A DNA stretch of 64,000 nucleotides from Serinicoccus sediminis (GTDB lineage Bacteria > Actinomycetota > Actinomycetes > Actinomycetales > Dermatophilaceae), in contig NZ_SDVA01000005.1 of NCBI RefSeq assembly GCF_004153545.1, positions 124,001 to 188,000 on the forward strand. Reading direction: 5' to 3'. This document shows positions 24,073 to 33,204 of the stretch, in pieces; within the stretch, counting starts at the first letter, position 1, and every line of letters begins with the position of its first letter. The position numbers and the translations under genes were made by a program. The notes beneath the pieces were generated by a model, which did no database searches, had not been told where the DNA came from, and worked only from the letters and a program-made list of their open reading frames with translations.

Positions 24073-24085
24073 TAGGGTGGAGCCC
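24073..24085 (+). promoter_or_regulatory. Leaderless -10 element for the exonuclease gene
   Basis: TAGGGT, 7 nt, ATG at 24086. It rules out the in-frame GTG at 24077, which overlaps the hexamer. Confidence 0.55.
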
Positions 24086-25045
24086 ATGACGACGACCTCC
24101 CCGGGCACCGCTGTCGCGCCGCCGCAGCTGCTGCTGCTCGACACCGCCTCGCTCTACTTCCGGGCGTTCTACGGCGTCAAGGACCTGCGGGAGGCCCCGG
24201 ACGGCACCCCGACCAACGCGGTCCGGGGGCTGCTCGACATGGTCGCCACACTCCTCGCGCGCTTCTCCCCCAGCGAGCTCGCCTGCTGCTGGGACGACGA
24301 CTGGCGCCCCGACTTCCGGGTGGAGGCGATCCCGTCCTACAAGTCTCATCGTCTGGTCGAGGGTTCGCAGGACAAGGAGGAGGCTCCACCTGAGCTCGAG
24401 GTCCAGGTGCCCATCCTCCGGCGCGCCCTGGAGGCGGCCGGGATCCCCGTGCTGGGGGCGCCGGGCTACGAGGCCGACGACGTCATCGGCACCCTCACGG
24501 CGCGGCACCGGGACCGGCTCCCGGTGGGGGTGGTCACCGGCGACCGTGACCTCTTCCAGCTCGTCGACGACGCGGCCGGCGTCACCGTCGTCTACACCGC
24601 CAAGCAGGGGGTGCGGGACGCGGAAGAGATCCACCAAGCCGACCTGCAGCGACGGTATGCCGTGCCGACCGGACGCGCGTACGCCGAGATGTCCATGCTG
24701 CGCGGCGACACCTCGGACGGGCTGCCCGGGGTGAAGGGCATCGGTGAGAAGACCGCGGCCGCGCTCATCGAGGAGTACGGCACCCTCGCCGCGCTGCGCG
24801 AGGCCGTCGACGGCGGCGACCCGGCCATCAAGGGTGCCCGGCGCAGCAACCTCGAGGCGGGTGCGGCATACCTGGACGCGGCCCCGCGGGTGGTCCTCGT
24901 CGCGCAGGACGCACCGGTGGCCGACGTGCCGCTCACCCTCCCCCGGGAGCCCGCCGACCCGGGGACCCTGCAGCAGCTCGTGGAGACCTACGACCTCGGC
25001 AGCCCGGTGGGGCGCCTCCTGGCCGCCCTGGGCATCCAGCCCTGA
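24086..25045 (+). CDS. 5'-3' exonuclease (PolI-N/FEN family, stand-alone)
   Basis: A 319-residue protein equal to the N-terminal domain of DNA polymerase I without a polymerase. QLLLLDTASLYFRAFYGV has the first metal Asp, CCWDDDWRPDFR and YKSHR follow, GYEADDVIGTLTAR and VVTGDRDLFQLVDD hold the acidic cluster, and MLRGDTSDGLPGVKGIGEKTAAALI is the helix-hairpin-helix with further metal ligands. Expected to remove RNA primers or flaps. Normal length for the family. Confidence 0.93.
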   Translation: MTTTSPGTAVAPPQLLLLDTASLYFRAFYGVKDLREAPDGTPTNAVRGLLDMVATLLARFSPSELACCWDDDWRPDFRVEAIPSYKSHRLVEGSQDKEEAPPELEVQVPILRRALEAAGIPVLGAPGYEADDVIGTLTARHRDRLPVGVVTGDRDLFQLVDDAAGVTVVYTAKQGVRDAEEIHQADLQRRYAVPTGRAYAEMSMLRGDTSDGLPGVKGIGEKTAAALIEEYGTLAALREAVDGGDPAIKGARRSNLEAGAAYLDAAPRVVLVAQDAPVADVPLTLPREPADPGTLQQLVETYDLGSPVGRLLAALGIQP

Positions 25046-25087
25046 CGCCGCACGGCCACGGCCCAGGTGCGACCCAGGTCGGCGTCC

Positions 25088-25099
25088 TAGCCTCGGAGG
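25088..25099 (+). promoter_or_regulatory. Leaderless -10 element for the PAP2 gene
   Basis: TAGCCT, 6 nt (CGGAGG), ATG at 25100. Confidence 0.55.
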
Positions 25100-25735
25100 A
25101 TGACGACCGTGACCAGACCCGACACGGCGCCACCGCCGGCCGCCGACCGGCCGCGGTCCGCCGCGTGGCCGGTCGTCCTCGTGCTGGTCGGGGGTCTGGG
25201 CTTCGTGGCCGTCTACGTGGCCGCGGTGCTCAGCACGCGTGGCCAAGGGCTGGACACGGGCGCCATGGACGCGGTGACCGTGAGCGGTGCCCGGCACGAC
25301 CTGCTCGACAGCCTCCTGCCCAACCCCTACCTGCTCCTCGCCGTCGCCCTGGGCGTGGGCGTGCTGGCGCTGCTGCGCCACCTCCGCACCGGCCTGGCCG
25401 TGCTGGTCTCGGTCCCGTTGCTCGTGGCCTCGACGCAGGTGCTCAAGGACGTGCTGCCGCGGCCGCAGCTCGCCGACCCGTGGGTGATGACCAACTCGCT
25501 GCCCAGCGGCCACACGGGCGCGGCGCTCGGGCTGGCGCTCGCCCTGCTGCTGGTGAGCACGCGCCGGCTGCTGCCGCTGGCCCTGCTGGTGGGCGGCGCG
25601 GTCACCGTCTGGATGGGAACGCTCGTCGTATTGCTCGGTTATCACCGGCCCAGCGACGTGGTGGCGTCGGTGCTGCTGGCCGTGGGTGCCGGTGGCCTCG
25701 GGCTGCTCGTCCGCGGCGACCGACCACGCACCTGA
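25100..25735 (+). CDS. PAP2-superfamily membrane phosphatase
   Basis: A 211-residue protein with about five helices. The three phosphatase signatures are KDVLPRP (first motif, KxxxxxRP), NSLPSGHTGAAL (PSGH) and GYHRPSDVVASV (HRxxD-like). Such enzymes dephosphorylate lipid phosphates such as undecaprenyl pyrophosphate or phosphatidate on the outer membrane face. The individual substrate is not deducible. It converges on the thiolase gene. Confidence 0.88.
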   Translation: MTTVTRPDTAPPPAADRPRSAAWPVVLVLVGGLGFVAVYVAAVLSTRGQGLDTGAMDAVTVSGARHDLLDSLLPNPYLLLAVALGVGVLALLRHLRTGLAVLVSVPLLVASTQVLKDVLPRPQLADPWVMTNSLPSGHTGAALGLALALLLVSTRRLLPLALLVGGAVTVWMGTLVVLLGYHRPSDVVASVLLAVGAGGLGLLVRGDRPRT

Positions 25736-25765
25736 CCACGATGCGCCGGAGCGTGCGCGACCGGC

Positions 25766-26971
25766 TCAGGCCACCCGCTCGAAGACCGCCGCCAGGCCCT
25801 GGCCACCGCCGATGCACATCGTCTCGAGGGCGTACCGGCCCTCGCGCCGACCCAGCTCGTGCGCGAGGGTCGCGAGGATGCGCGCCCCCGTCGCACCGAC
25901 CGGGTGCCCCAACGAGATGCCGGACCCGTTGACGTTGAGCCGGTCCCAGGTGGACGGGTCGCTCATGCCCCATGCCTCGAGCACGGCGAGGGCCTGCGCG
26001 GCGAAGGCCTCGTTGAGCTCGACCAGGTCGAGGTCGTCGAGGGTCAGGCCCGCACGGTCCAGCGCCGCCGCGGTGGCCGGCACCGGGCCGATGCCCATCG
26101 TCTCGGGTGCCACCCCGGCGACGGCCCAGGAGCGCAGGGCGAGCATCGGGGTGAGGCCGAGCTCGTCGGCACGGTCGCGGGTGGTGACGACGCACAGGGC
26201 GGCGGCGTCGTTCTGGCCGCTGGCGTTGCCGGCGGTCACCGTGGCGTCGGGGTCCTGACGGCCCATGATTGGGCGGAGCCCGGCGAGGGTGTCGAGGGTG
26301 GTGTCGGGGCGGATGTGCTCGTCGGTGTCGACCGTCGTGCTGCCCTTGCGGCCGGGGACCTCCACCGGCACGAGCTCGTCGACGAACCGGCCCTCGCGCT
26401 GGGCCGCGGCGGCCGCCTGGTGGGAGCGGTGGGCCAACGCGTCCTGCGCCTCCCGGGTGATGGTGTGCTCCCGTCGGAGGTTCTCCGCCGTCTCGATCAT
26501 GCCGCCCGGGATCGGGTGGTGCTCGCCGCCCGCGGTGGCCCGGGCCCGGGCGAGCCGGTCGGCGAGCTGGACGTCGGCGCGCACCCCCTGCCGCAGCAGC
26601 GCGTAGTGCTCCACCTGGCTCATCGACTCCGCTCCCCCGGCCACGACGAGCCGGCTGCCACCGGTGGCCACCTGCGCCGCCGCCGTGAGGACCGCCTGCA
26701 GGCCGGAGCCGCAGCGCCGGTCGAGCTGCATACCCGGGGCGGAGTCCAGCCCGGTGTTGAGGGCGAGGATGCGACCCAGCGCGGGGATCTCTCCGGAGGG
26801 GTTGGCGTTGCCGACGATGACGTCGTCGACCTGGCCGTCCTGCAGGCCGGTGCGCTCGAGCAGCGTCGTCAGCAGCTGGGTGCCGAGGTCGGCGGCGGAC
26901 AGCGGTGCCAGGCTGCCGAGGAACCCCCCGACCGGGGTGCGCAGGGGCGAGCAGATGACGATCTCGGGCAT
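25766..26971 (-). CDS. Acetyl-CoA C-acyltransferase (thiolase)
   Basis: A 401-residue thiolase. LDRRCGSGLQAVLTAAAQV contains the acyl-accepting Cys (about 91). ELNEAFAAQALAVL (NEAF), GSGISLGHPVGATGARI (GHP His) and ETMCIGGGQGLAAVFE (second Cys) complete the active site. It may act in beta-oxidation or acetoacetyl-CoA formation; no companion fad genes are next to it. TAGAGT 6 nt before the ATG fixes the start. A 22-bp repeat cluster separates it from helY. Confidence 0.93.
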   Translation of the reverse strand: MPEIVICSPLRTPVGGFLGSLAPLSAADLGTQLLTTLLERTGLQDGQVDDVIVGNANPSGEIPALGRILALNTGLDSAPGMQLDRRCGSGLQAVLTAAAQVATGGSRLVVAGGAESMSQVEHYALLRQGVRADVQLADRLARARATAGGEHHPIPGGMIETAENLRREHTITREAQDALAHRSHQAAAAAQREGRFVDELVPVEVPGRKGSTTVDTDEHIRPDTTLDTLAGLRPIMGRQDPDATVTAGNASGQNDAAALCVVTTRDRADELGLTPMLALRSWAVAGVAPETMGIGPVPATAAALDRAGLTLDDLDLVELNEAFAAQALAVLEAWGMSDPSTWDRLNVNGSGISLGHPVGATGARILATLAHELGRREGRYALETMCIGGGQGLAAVFERVA

Positions 26972-26983
26972 GGCCGCACTCTA
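26972..26983 (-). promoter_or_regulatory. Leaderless -10 element for the thiolase gene
   Basis: TAGAGT, 6 nt, ATG at 26971. Confidence 0.6.
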
Positions 26984-27003
26984 GCCGCGCGCCCGGAGCA
27001 CGC

Positions 27004-27134
27004 GGACGGCGCGTCCGGAGCACCCGGAGGGCGCGTCCGGTGTGGTCGGAGGGCGCGTCCGGTGTGGTCGGAGGGCGCGTCCGGTGCGGTCGGAGCGCGC
27101 GTCCGGTGCGCTCGGAGGGCGCGTCCGGTGCGTC
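27004..27134. repeat. Six tandem copies of a 22-bp repeat
   Basis: Units begin at 27004, 27026, 27048, 27070, 27092 and 27114. The consensus starts GGAGGGCGCGTCCGGTG, and the first unit is the most diverged. It fills the gap between helY and the thiolase gene. The same sequence, inverted, occurs inside the coding sequence at 35190-35275. Confidence 0.9.
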
Positions 27135-27144
27135 GGCGCGTGCG

Positions 27145-30096
27145 TCAGTCGAGACGGTCGGCGGCGACGACCCCGCGCAGCATGGCGGCGGAGGCGCGGC
27201 GGGCGGTGGCGGCGACGTCCTCGTCGGCGGCGTGGGTGATCTGACCGAGCAGGTCGACGACCTGCTTGGCGCGGCGGACGAAGTCGCCCGCCGACAGGTC
27301 GCCGGAGCGCAGCACCTCCTCCAGCCCGCGGCCGGAGGCCCAGCGGTGCACCATCCAGGTGATGCCGGGGTCCATCTCCCGGTCGCCGGTGAGGTTGTGG
27401 GCGAGCTTGCCGGCCTGCACCTCGGTCCAGATCGAGCCCATCTCGCCCAGCGCCTCGGCCACCTCCACGCTGGGCGTCGGCGGGTCGCCCGGCTCGTCGC
27501 CGCGCGACTCGTGCACCAGCGCGGAGACGACGGAGGCGAGGTCGGCCGGGGTGAGCCGGCGCCACGTCCCCCTGCGCAGCGCCTCGGCCGCGACGAGATC
27601 GAGCTCGGTATAGATCCGGCGCAGCCGCTGCCCCTCCCCGGTGACCTCCTGGCCGTCCTCGCTGAGGTAGCCCATGGCCGACAGCAGGTCGCAGATCCGC
27701 TCGAAGGTCGCCGCCAGGGTGTTCGTGCGGTGGGTCACCCGTCGCTGCAGGTCGTCGGTCTCCTTGCGCAGCGTCCACCACCGTGCCGCCCACCGCGCGT
27801 GGTCCTCGCGCTCGGGGCAGCTGTGGCAGGGGTGCGCGGCCAGGGCGGCCCGCAGCTCGTCGACCTGCGCCTGCGTCCCCTCCGGTATGCCGTCCCGCCC
27901 GCGCCCTGACGACGTGCGCCCGGGCACCGGCTCGTGGACGGTGGAGCGCAGCGCCGCGGCCAGGTCCTTGCGCGCCTTGGGGCTGCGCTCGTTGAAGTGC
28001 TTGGGCACCGTGAGGGTGCCGACGACCTCGGGCACGTCCCGGAAGCCCGGGATCGTCAGCCGCTGCACCCGACCGCTGGACGTGACGACCGTCGGCTCCG
28101 GGCCGGCGCCGCGGGCGCCCCGGACGACCACCGCCATGGTGCCGTGCCGCCCTCCGTCGAGCTGGATCACCTGGCCGCGCTCGAGCTCCTCCAGCGCCTG
28201 GCCGATGTCGCTGCGCCGCTGGGCCTGGCGGGTGCGGGCGGCCTTCTTCTCGACCTCGGAGAGCTGGTGCCGCAGCCTTCCGTACTCGCGGAAGTCGCCA
28301 CGGTCGCAGACCATGGACTCGGCATACCCCTCCAGCGCCTCGGTGTTGTAGCGGATCTGGGTGGTGAGGCCGACGACGGACCGGTCGGCCTGGAACTGCG
28401 CGAAGCTGGCCTGCAGCAGCTCGTGCGCGCGGTCGCGGCCGTACTGCGCGACGAGGTTGACGGCCATGTTGGAGCTCGGCCGGAAGGAGCTGCGCAGCGG
28501 GTAGGTGCGGGTCGAGGCCAGCCCGGCGACGTCCATCGGGTCGGTGCCGCGCCGCCAGAGCACCACGGCGTGGCCCTCGACGTCGATGCCCCGCCGCCCG
28601 GCGCGGCCGGTGAGCTGGGTGTACTCCGCCGGGGTGACCGGCGCGTGCTCCTCGCCGTTGAACTTCACCAGCTTCTCCAGCACCACGGTGCGGGCCGGCA
28701 TGTTGATGCCGAGCGCGAGCGTCTCGGTCGCGAAGACTGAGCGCACCTGCCCGGCGGTGAAGAGCTCCTCGACGATCTCCCGGAACAGCGGCAGCATCCC
28801 GGCGTGGTGCGCGGCGTAGCCGCGGGAGAGCCCCTCGACGAAGTCGTGGTAGCCCAGCACCCCGAGGTCGGCCGGGTCGACCTCGGCGACCCGCTCGGCG
28901 ACCAGGGCCCTGATGGTCTGGCCCTGCTCCTCGGGGATGAGCCGGGTGCCGCGGCCGAGCAGCTGCTGCACCGCCCCGTCGCAGCCGGCCCGGCTGAAGA
29001 TGAAGGTGATGGCCGGCAGCAGCCCGTCGCGGTCGAGCCGGTCGATGACCTGCGCCCGGCTCGCCACGCCCCCGGGCAGCGACCCGCGGGAGAAGCCCCC
29101 GTCTCCACCGCCGCCACCGGTGCCGCGGGCGTCGTCGTAGCGGCGGGACTGCCCGGTGTGCCGAGACCCCCGCTGGTCGCGGCGGTCGCCCCCGCGCCCG
29201 CCGGAGCGTCCCCCGCCCGGGCGTCCACCCCCTGAGCGACCGCGCCCGCGCGGCTCGCCCCGTCGGCCCCGCGGGCCACCGGGGTCGTCGCGTCGCCACC
29301 CGCCGTCGGCCCGCGCCGAGCGCTCGGCCGCCGAGATGCCCTGCAGGAGCTCGGGGTTGACCCGGGTGGTGCCGTCCACCCCGGGTGCGGCGCGCAGCCC
29401 GTCGGTGACGAAGAGGTCGTAGAGCCGCTGCCCGACCATCATGTGCTGCCAGAGCGGCACCGGCCGGTGCTCGGAGACGATGACCCGCAGCGAGTCGGCG
29501 TCCCCGCGCCCGCGCACCTGCCGCAGCCAGTCGCCGAACTCCTCGGCGTTGCTCACCGTCGCCGACAGGGAGATGACCTGCACCGACTCGGGCAGGTGGA
29601 TGATGACCTCCTCCCAGACGGCGCCGCGCCACCGGTCGGCGAGGTAGTGCACCTCGTCCATGATGACGAAGCCGAGCCCGGTGAGGGTCGGGGACGCGGC
29701 ATACATCATGTTGCGCAGCACCTCGGTGGTCATGACGACCACCGGTGCCTCGCCGTTGATCGAGGCGTCCCCGGTGAGCAGCCCGACGTTGGCGGACCCG
29801 TGCCGCGCGACGAGGTCGTGGTACTTCTGGTTCGACAGCGCCTTGATGGGGGTCGTGTAGAACGCCTTGCGCCCGGTCTCCAGGGCGAGCGCGACCGCGA
29901 ACTCCCCGACGACGGTCTTGCCGGCTCCGGTCGGCGCCGCGACGAGCACGCCGGCGCCGTCCTGGACGGCGTCGATGGCCTCGCGCTGGAAGTCGTCGAG
30001 CTCCAGGCCGAGGGTCTCGGTGAACCGTCCCGCGGGGGTGGCGGCACGCGCGGCCCGGGCGCGCGAGGCGGCGTAGCGTTCGGCGGGGCTGGGCAT
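27145..30096 (-). CDS. helY: Superfamily 2 DEVH-box helicase HelY (Ski2/Mtr4-like)
   Basis: A 983-residue protein. The Q-like motif LDDFQREAIDAV, Walker A APTGAGKT (residues about 54-61), MDEVHYLAD (DEVH at 147-150), SLSAT and ...QLTGRAGRRG (motif VI) define an active Ski2-like RNA/DNA helicase. A C-terminal DSHCT-like domain follows. Between the two RecA domains, residues about 264-337 are an insertion of RGG/GGRG repeats, almost without hydrophobic residues, that looks like a disordered nucleic-acid-binding linker. Its place beside tatC/tatA/pafC/pafB is conserved in Actinobacteria. Confidence 0.93.
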   Translation of the reverse strand: MPSPAERYAASRARAARAATPAGRFTETLGLELDDFQREAIDAVQDGAGVLVAAPTGAGKTVVGEFAVALALETGRKAFYTTPIKALSNQKYHDLVARHGSANVGLLTGDASINGEAPVVVMTTEVLRNMMYAASPTLTGLGFVIMDEVHYLADRWRGAVWEEVIIHLPESVQVISLSATVSNAEEFGDWLRQVRGRGDADSLRVIVSEHRPVPLWQHMMVGQRLYDLFVTDGLRAAPGVDGTTRVNPELLQGISAAERSARADGGWRRDDPGGPRGRRGEPRGRGRSGGGRPGGGRSGGRGGDRRDQRGSRHTGQSRRYDDARGTGGGGGDGGFSRGSLPGGVASRAQVIDRLDRDGLLPAITFIFSRAGCDGAVQQLLGRGTRLIPEEQGQTIRALVAERVAEVDPADLGVLGYHDFVEGLSRGYAAHHAGMLPLFREIVEELFTAGQVRSVFATETLALGINMPARTVVLEKLVKFNGEEHAPVTPAEYTQLTGRAGRRGIDVEGHAVVLWRRGTDPMDVAGLASTRTYPLRSSFRPSSNMAVNLVAQYGRDRAHELLQASFAQFQADRSVVGLTTQIRYNTEALEGYAESMVCDRGDFREYGRLRHQLSEVEKKAARTRQAQRRSDIGQALEELERGQVIQLDGGRHGTMAVVVRGARGAGPEPTVVTSSGRVQRLTIPGFRDVPEVVGTLTVPKHFNERSPKARKDLAAALRSTVHEPVPGRTSSGRGRDGIPEGTQAQVDELRAALAAHPCHSCPEREDHARWAARWWTLRKETDDLQRRVTHRTNTLAATFERICDLLSAMGYLSEDGQEVTGEGQRLRRIYTELDLVAAEALRRGTWRRLTPADLASVVSALVHESRGDEPGDPPTPSVEVAEALGEMGSIWTEVQAGKLAHNLTGDREMDPGITWMVHRWASGRGLEEVLRSGDLSAGDFVRRAKQVVDLLGQITHAADEDVAATARRASAAMLRGVVAADRLD

Positions 30097-30109
30097 GCCA
30101 CCCAGGCTA
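30097..30109 (-). promoter_or_regulatory. Leaderless -10 element for helY
   Basis: TAGCCT, 7 nt, ATG at 30096. Confidence 0.55.
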
Positions 30110-30111
30110 CG

Positions 30112-30999
30112 TCAGCCCGGGACGAGCACCCGCAGGCTGGCGGCGTCGACCCGCACGGTCAGCGGCAGGCTCCCGAGCGGCTCGCCGTCGCCGTGCGCGA
30201 CGACGTCGGCCGGTCCCTCGACCGTCACCTCGCGCGCGCGGCTCACCTCCACCGCCGGGTGCCCGGTATGCCGTCCCGCTCGCAACGCGCGCAGCACGCC
30301 CAGGGCCTGGGCCGGGGTGACGGGGTGGACGAGCACGAGGTCGAGCTCGCCGTCGGCCGGGTCCGCCGCGGGCGCGACGGGCAGGCCGCCGCCGAAGAAC
30401 GGCATGGACGCGGCGACCACGACGAGCGCGTCGAGCTCGCGGGTCCGGCCGTCGACGGTGAGCCGGTAGTGCAGGGGCGGTTGCCGGCGCAGCACCGCGA
30501 TCTCCACGAGCGCGGAAAGCGTGTAGGACGCGGCGCCCAGCCGCCGCGGCATCCCGTTGGCGCGAGCGTTGATCCGGGCCTCCAGCGCCCCGCACACCGA
30601 TCCCAGCACCCGCCGGCCCAGGTCGGGCAGGAGCAGGGTGTCGACGGTGCGGGTCCGGCCGGCCAGCAGCACGTCGACGCACCGGGCCGGGTCCCGCGGC
30701 AGCCCCAGGCTGCGGGCGTTGTCGTTGCCGGTGCCCGCCGGGAGGATCCCGAGCGCCGTCGGAGTGCCTGCACAGACGTCGGCCCCGAGGCTCACCAGCC
30801 CGTCCCCACCCGCGACGACCAGGACGTCGACCCCGTCGCCGACGAGGGCGGCGCACGCGGCGCGCGCCTGCTCCAGCGTGCCGGCCGTCACCTGGACGAC
30901 CTCGTGCCCGGCCGAGCGCAGGGCGCCGGTCGCCGCCTCCCCCACCGCGGCCGCCCCGCCACGGCCGGACCGGCGGCCGTGCACGAGGGCATACCTCAT
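30112..30999 (-). CDS. Diacylglycerol kinase-family lipid kinase
   Basis: A 295-residue DAGK_cat protein. VLVVAGGDGLVSLGADV is the nucleotide-binding GGDG motif, and GILPAGTGNDNARSLGLP is the second signature. The C-terminal beta-sandwich contains DPADGELDLVLVHP with the conserved Asp. It phosphorylates a lipid such as diacylglycerol at the membrane. The ATG overlaps the tatC stop (ATGA, 30996-30999), so it is translationally coupled to the Tat genes. Confidence 0.9.
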   Translation of the reverse strand: MRYALVHGRRSGRGGAAAVGEAATGALRSAGHEVVQVTAGTLEQARAACAALVGDGVDVLVVAGGDGLVSLGADVCAGTPTALGILPAGTGNDNARSLGLPRDPARCVDVLLAGRTRTVDTLLLPDLGRRVLGSVCGALEARINARANGMPRRLGAASYTLSALVEIAVLRRQPPLHYRLTVDGRTRELDALVVVAASMPFFGGGLPVAPAADPADGELDLVLVHPVTPAQALGVLRALRAGRHTGHPAVEVSRAREVTVEGPADVVAHGDGEPLGSLPLTVRVDAASLRVLVPG

Positions 31000-31820
31000 G
31001 TCAGCGGGGTCGCCTCGTCCGGGGACAGACCGGCATACCGGTCCGGGTTCCTCTTCGCCCGGCGGCGCTCCATGAGGAACGCGACCCCCACCGCGCACCA
31101 GTAGAGGACGAAGACCGGGCTGGCCATCGCGAGCATCGTCCACGCGCTGGGGTCCGGCGTCATGAAGGCGGAGAAGACGAGGATGCAGAAGAGCACGATG
31201 CGCCAGCTGCGCAGCATGTTGCGGGCCGACAGGATGCCGATCTGGTTGAGCGCGACGAGCACCACGGGCAGCAGGAAGGCCAGCCCGAAGGCGAGCATGA
31301 AGTAGAGCCACAGGGTGAGAAACTCGCTCGCGCCGGGCAGGTTGGCGATGCCGTCCGGGGTGAAGCCGAGCAGGATCGCGACGAGGCGCGGGAAGGTGAA
31401 GGCCGCGAGCGCGGCCCCGGCGAAGAACAGCGGGATGGAGACGAAGAAGTAGGACAGGGCGATCTTCTTCTCGGGGCGGGTCAGACCGGGGAGCAGGAAG
31501 CCCCAGATGTTCCACAGCCAGATCGGGCTGGCGAGCAGGATGCCGCTGAAGATCGCCACCCGCAGCTGCATCGCGAACGGCTCGGTGATGTTCTGGAAGC
31601 GCAGCGAGACGGCCTCGTCCCCGCGCTCGGCGGCCACGGCGTCGATGGGGGCGGTGACGACCGCGATGATCTCGTCGTACCAGTACCACCCGACGACCGA
31701 GAGCACCCCGATCGCCAGGACGCTGATGGTCAGCCGGTTGCGCAGCTCACGGAAGTGGTCCCCGAGGGACATCCTCCCCTCGGGGTCCTTCGCGCGTCGG
31801 GCGCGGGCCGCTCGGGTCAC
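30996..31820 (-). CDS. tatC: Sec-independent protein translocase subunit TatC
   Basis: A 274-residue protein with six membrane helices. MSLGDHFRELRNRL is the TatC N-terminal signature whose Glu contacts the twin-arginine peptide. FQNITEPFAMQLRVAIFSGILLASP and FWGFLLPGL-like WNIWGFLLPGLTRPEKK are the periplasmic and second cytosolic signatures. A GTG at 31820 adds a short basic leader; the ATG 48 nt later is the alternative. It follows tatA by 30 nt. Confidence 0.95.
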   Translation of the reverse strand: MTRAARARRAKDPEGRMSLGDHFRELRNRLTISVLAIGVLSVVGWYWYDEIIAVVTAPIDAVAAERGDEAVSLRFQNITEPFAMQLRVAIFSGILLASPIWLWNIWGFLLPGLTRPEKKIALSYFFVSIPLFFAGAALAAFTFPRLVAILLGFTPDGIANLPGASEFLTLWLYFMLAFGLAFLLPVVLVALNQIGILSARNMLRSWRIVLFCILVFSAFMTPDPSAWTMLAMASPVFVLYWCAVGVAFLMERRRAKRNPDRYAGLSPDEATPLT

Positions 31821-31850
31821 CGTCGGGTATGCCGTGTCGCGCGCGGTCGG

Positions 31851-32141
31851 TCAGGCGCCGGTCGTGCCGGTACCGGACCCGCCCTCGCGCCGCTTCATCG
31901 TGTCGTACTCCTCGCGGGCGGTGTCGGCGTCGTGACCCTTGCGGTCGTCGAGCGCGGGGCGCTCGGCGTCCTTCTCGGTCTTGCGCGCCTCGCCCTCGTC
32001 CTTCATCTGGTCGACCTCGGACTTGAAGACGCGCAGGGATTCACCGACCGACCGAGCCATGCTGGGCAGGTTCTTCCAGCCGAAGAGGATCACGAAAGCG
32101 ATGATGAGCACGACGATGTGCCAGAGCTTGAGGCCAGCCAT
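31851..32141 (-). CDS. tatA: Twin-arginine translocase subunit TatA
   Basis: A 96-residue protein. One N-terminal membrane helix (LKLWHIVVLIIAFVILFGWKNLPSMARSVGESLRVFKSEV) carries the family FG hinge and amphipathic helix. A long charged, disordered tail ends in Gly/Thr. GGGAG precedes the ATG. tatA and tatC together suffice for a minimal Tat pore with TatB elsewhere. Confidence 0.95.
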   Translation of the reverse strand: MAGLKLWHIVVLIIAFVILFGWKNLPSMARSVGESLRVFKSEVDQMKDEGEARKTEKDAERPALDDRKGHDADTAREEYDTMKRREGGSGTGTTGA

Positions 32142-32238
32142 GAGAAGTCTCCCTAGAGTTCGCGCTACCAGGCGTAGAGCCTGCTTCAGTCTACGCCGTG
32201 GCGGCGCACCGGGTGCGTGGTCAGTCTAACGCCGGGCC

Positions 32239-33204
32239 TCACGACAGGTTCCCGGACAGGGCCGTGCGGGCGGCCTCGCGCACCGCGTCGACGAGGGCCG
32301 CCGGCTCGACGACCCGGACTCCCCCGCCCTCGCGCAGCACGAGCCGCAGGAGCCAGCGGGGGTCGGCGACCCGCAGCACCATCCGCACGGAGCCGTCGTC
32401 GCGCGTCTCGACCTCCTCGGCCGGGATCTGCTCGGCGACCCACGCAGAGCCGGTGTCGAGGTCGAGGGTGACGGCCTGGTCCTCAGGGTCCGGGCGGTAG
32501 ACCCCGGTGCCGACGGCACGCTCGGGCAGGTCCTCCGGAGGGGTGGCCGGCACGTCGAGCACCTCGGCGGCCTCGATCCGGTCGAGCCGGAAGAGGCGCA
32601 CGCCCTGGGCGCGGTGGCACCAGCCCTCGAGGTACCACCGGCCGTCCACCGACAGCGCCCGCAGCGGGTCGACGTCGCGCTCGGTGGTCTCGTCGCGGCT
32701 CCCGGAGGTGTAGCGCAGGTGCAGCCGGCGCCGCTCGGTGAGCCCGGCGCGGATGGTCGCCGCGATGCCGTCGTCGGCGGGCTGCTCGAGGTCGACGCGC
32801 ACCGCGGCCGCCGCCCGCGCGGTCTCACCGGCGGCGGTCTCCAGCTTGGCCAGTGCCCGGTCGATGGCGTCCCGCTCGGCCAGGCCCGGGGTGTCGGCGA
32901 GCGCGCGGAGCGCCACGATGAGCGCCAGGGCCTCGTCGCGCCCCAGGCGCAGCGGCCGGGCGATGGTGTCGGCGTTGCCCACGAAGACCCGACCGCCCTC
33001 CCAGGACGCCTCGATGAGGTCGTCCGGGTAGTGACCGGGCAGGCCGCAGAGGAAGAGCACCTGCAGGTCCTCCACGACCTGGCTCTCGCTCACCCCGAGC
33101 TCCGCGGCGGCCGTGGCCAGGTCGATGCCCTGGCGGTGCAGCAGCCACGGCACCATGGTCAGCATCCGGGCCACCCGGGAGGTGGCGCTCTCGTAGGTCG
33201 CCAT
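32239..33204 (-). CDS. pafC: WYL-domain transcriptional regulator PafC
   Basis: A 321-residue protein. The N-terminal winged helix (RVARMLTMVPWLLHRQGIDLATAAAELGVSESQVVEDLQVLFLCGLPG) is followed by a WYL domain whose core reads VDGRWYLEGWCHRAQGVRLFRLDRI, and then a WCX domain. With PafB it forms the heterodimer that activates the LexA-independent DNA-damage response in mycobacteria. Start ATG overlaps the pafB stop by one base, so the two are co-translated. Despite the name they are not part of pupylation chemistry. Confidence 0.93.
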   Translation of the reverse strand: MATYESATSRVARMLTMVPWLLHRQGIDLATAAAELGVSESQVVEDLQVLFLCGLPGHYPDDLIEASWEGGRVFVGNADTIARPLRLGRDEALALIVALRALADTPGLAERDAIDRALAKLETAAGETARAAAAVRVDLEQPADDGIAATIRAGLTERRRLHLRYTSGSRDETTERDVDPLRALSVDGRWYLEGWCHRAQGVRLFRLDRIEAAEVLDVPATPPEDLPERAVGTGVYRPDPEDQAVTLDLDTGSAWVAEQIPAEEVETRDDGSVRMVLRVADPRWLLRLVLREGGGVRVVEPAALVDAVREAARTALSGNLS

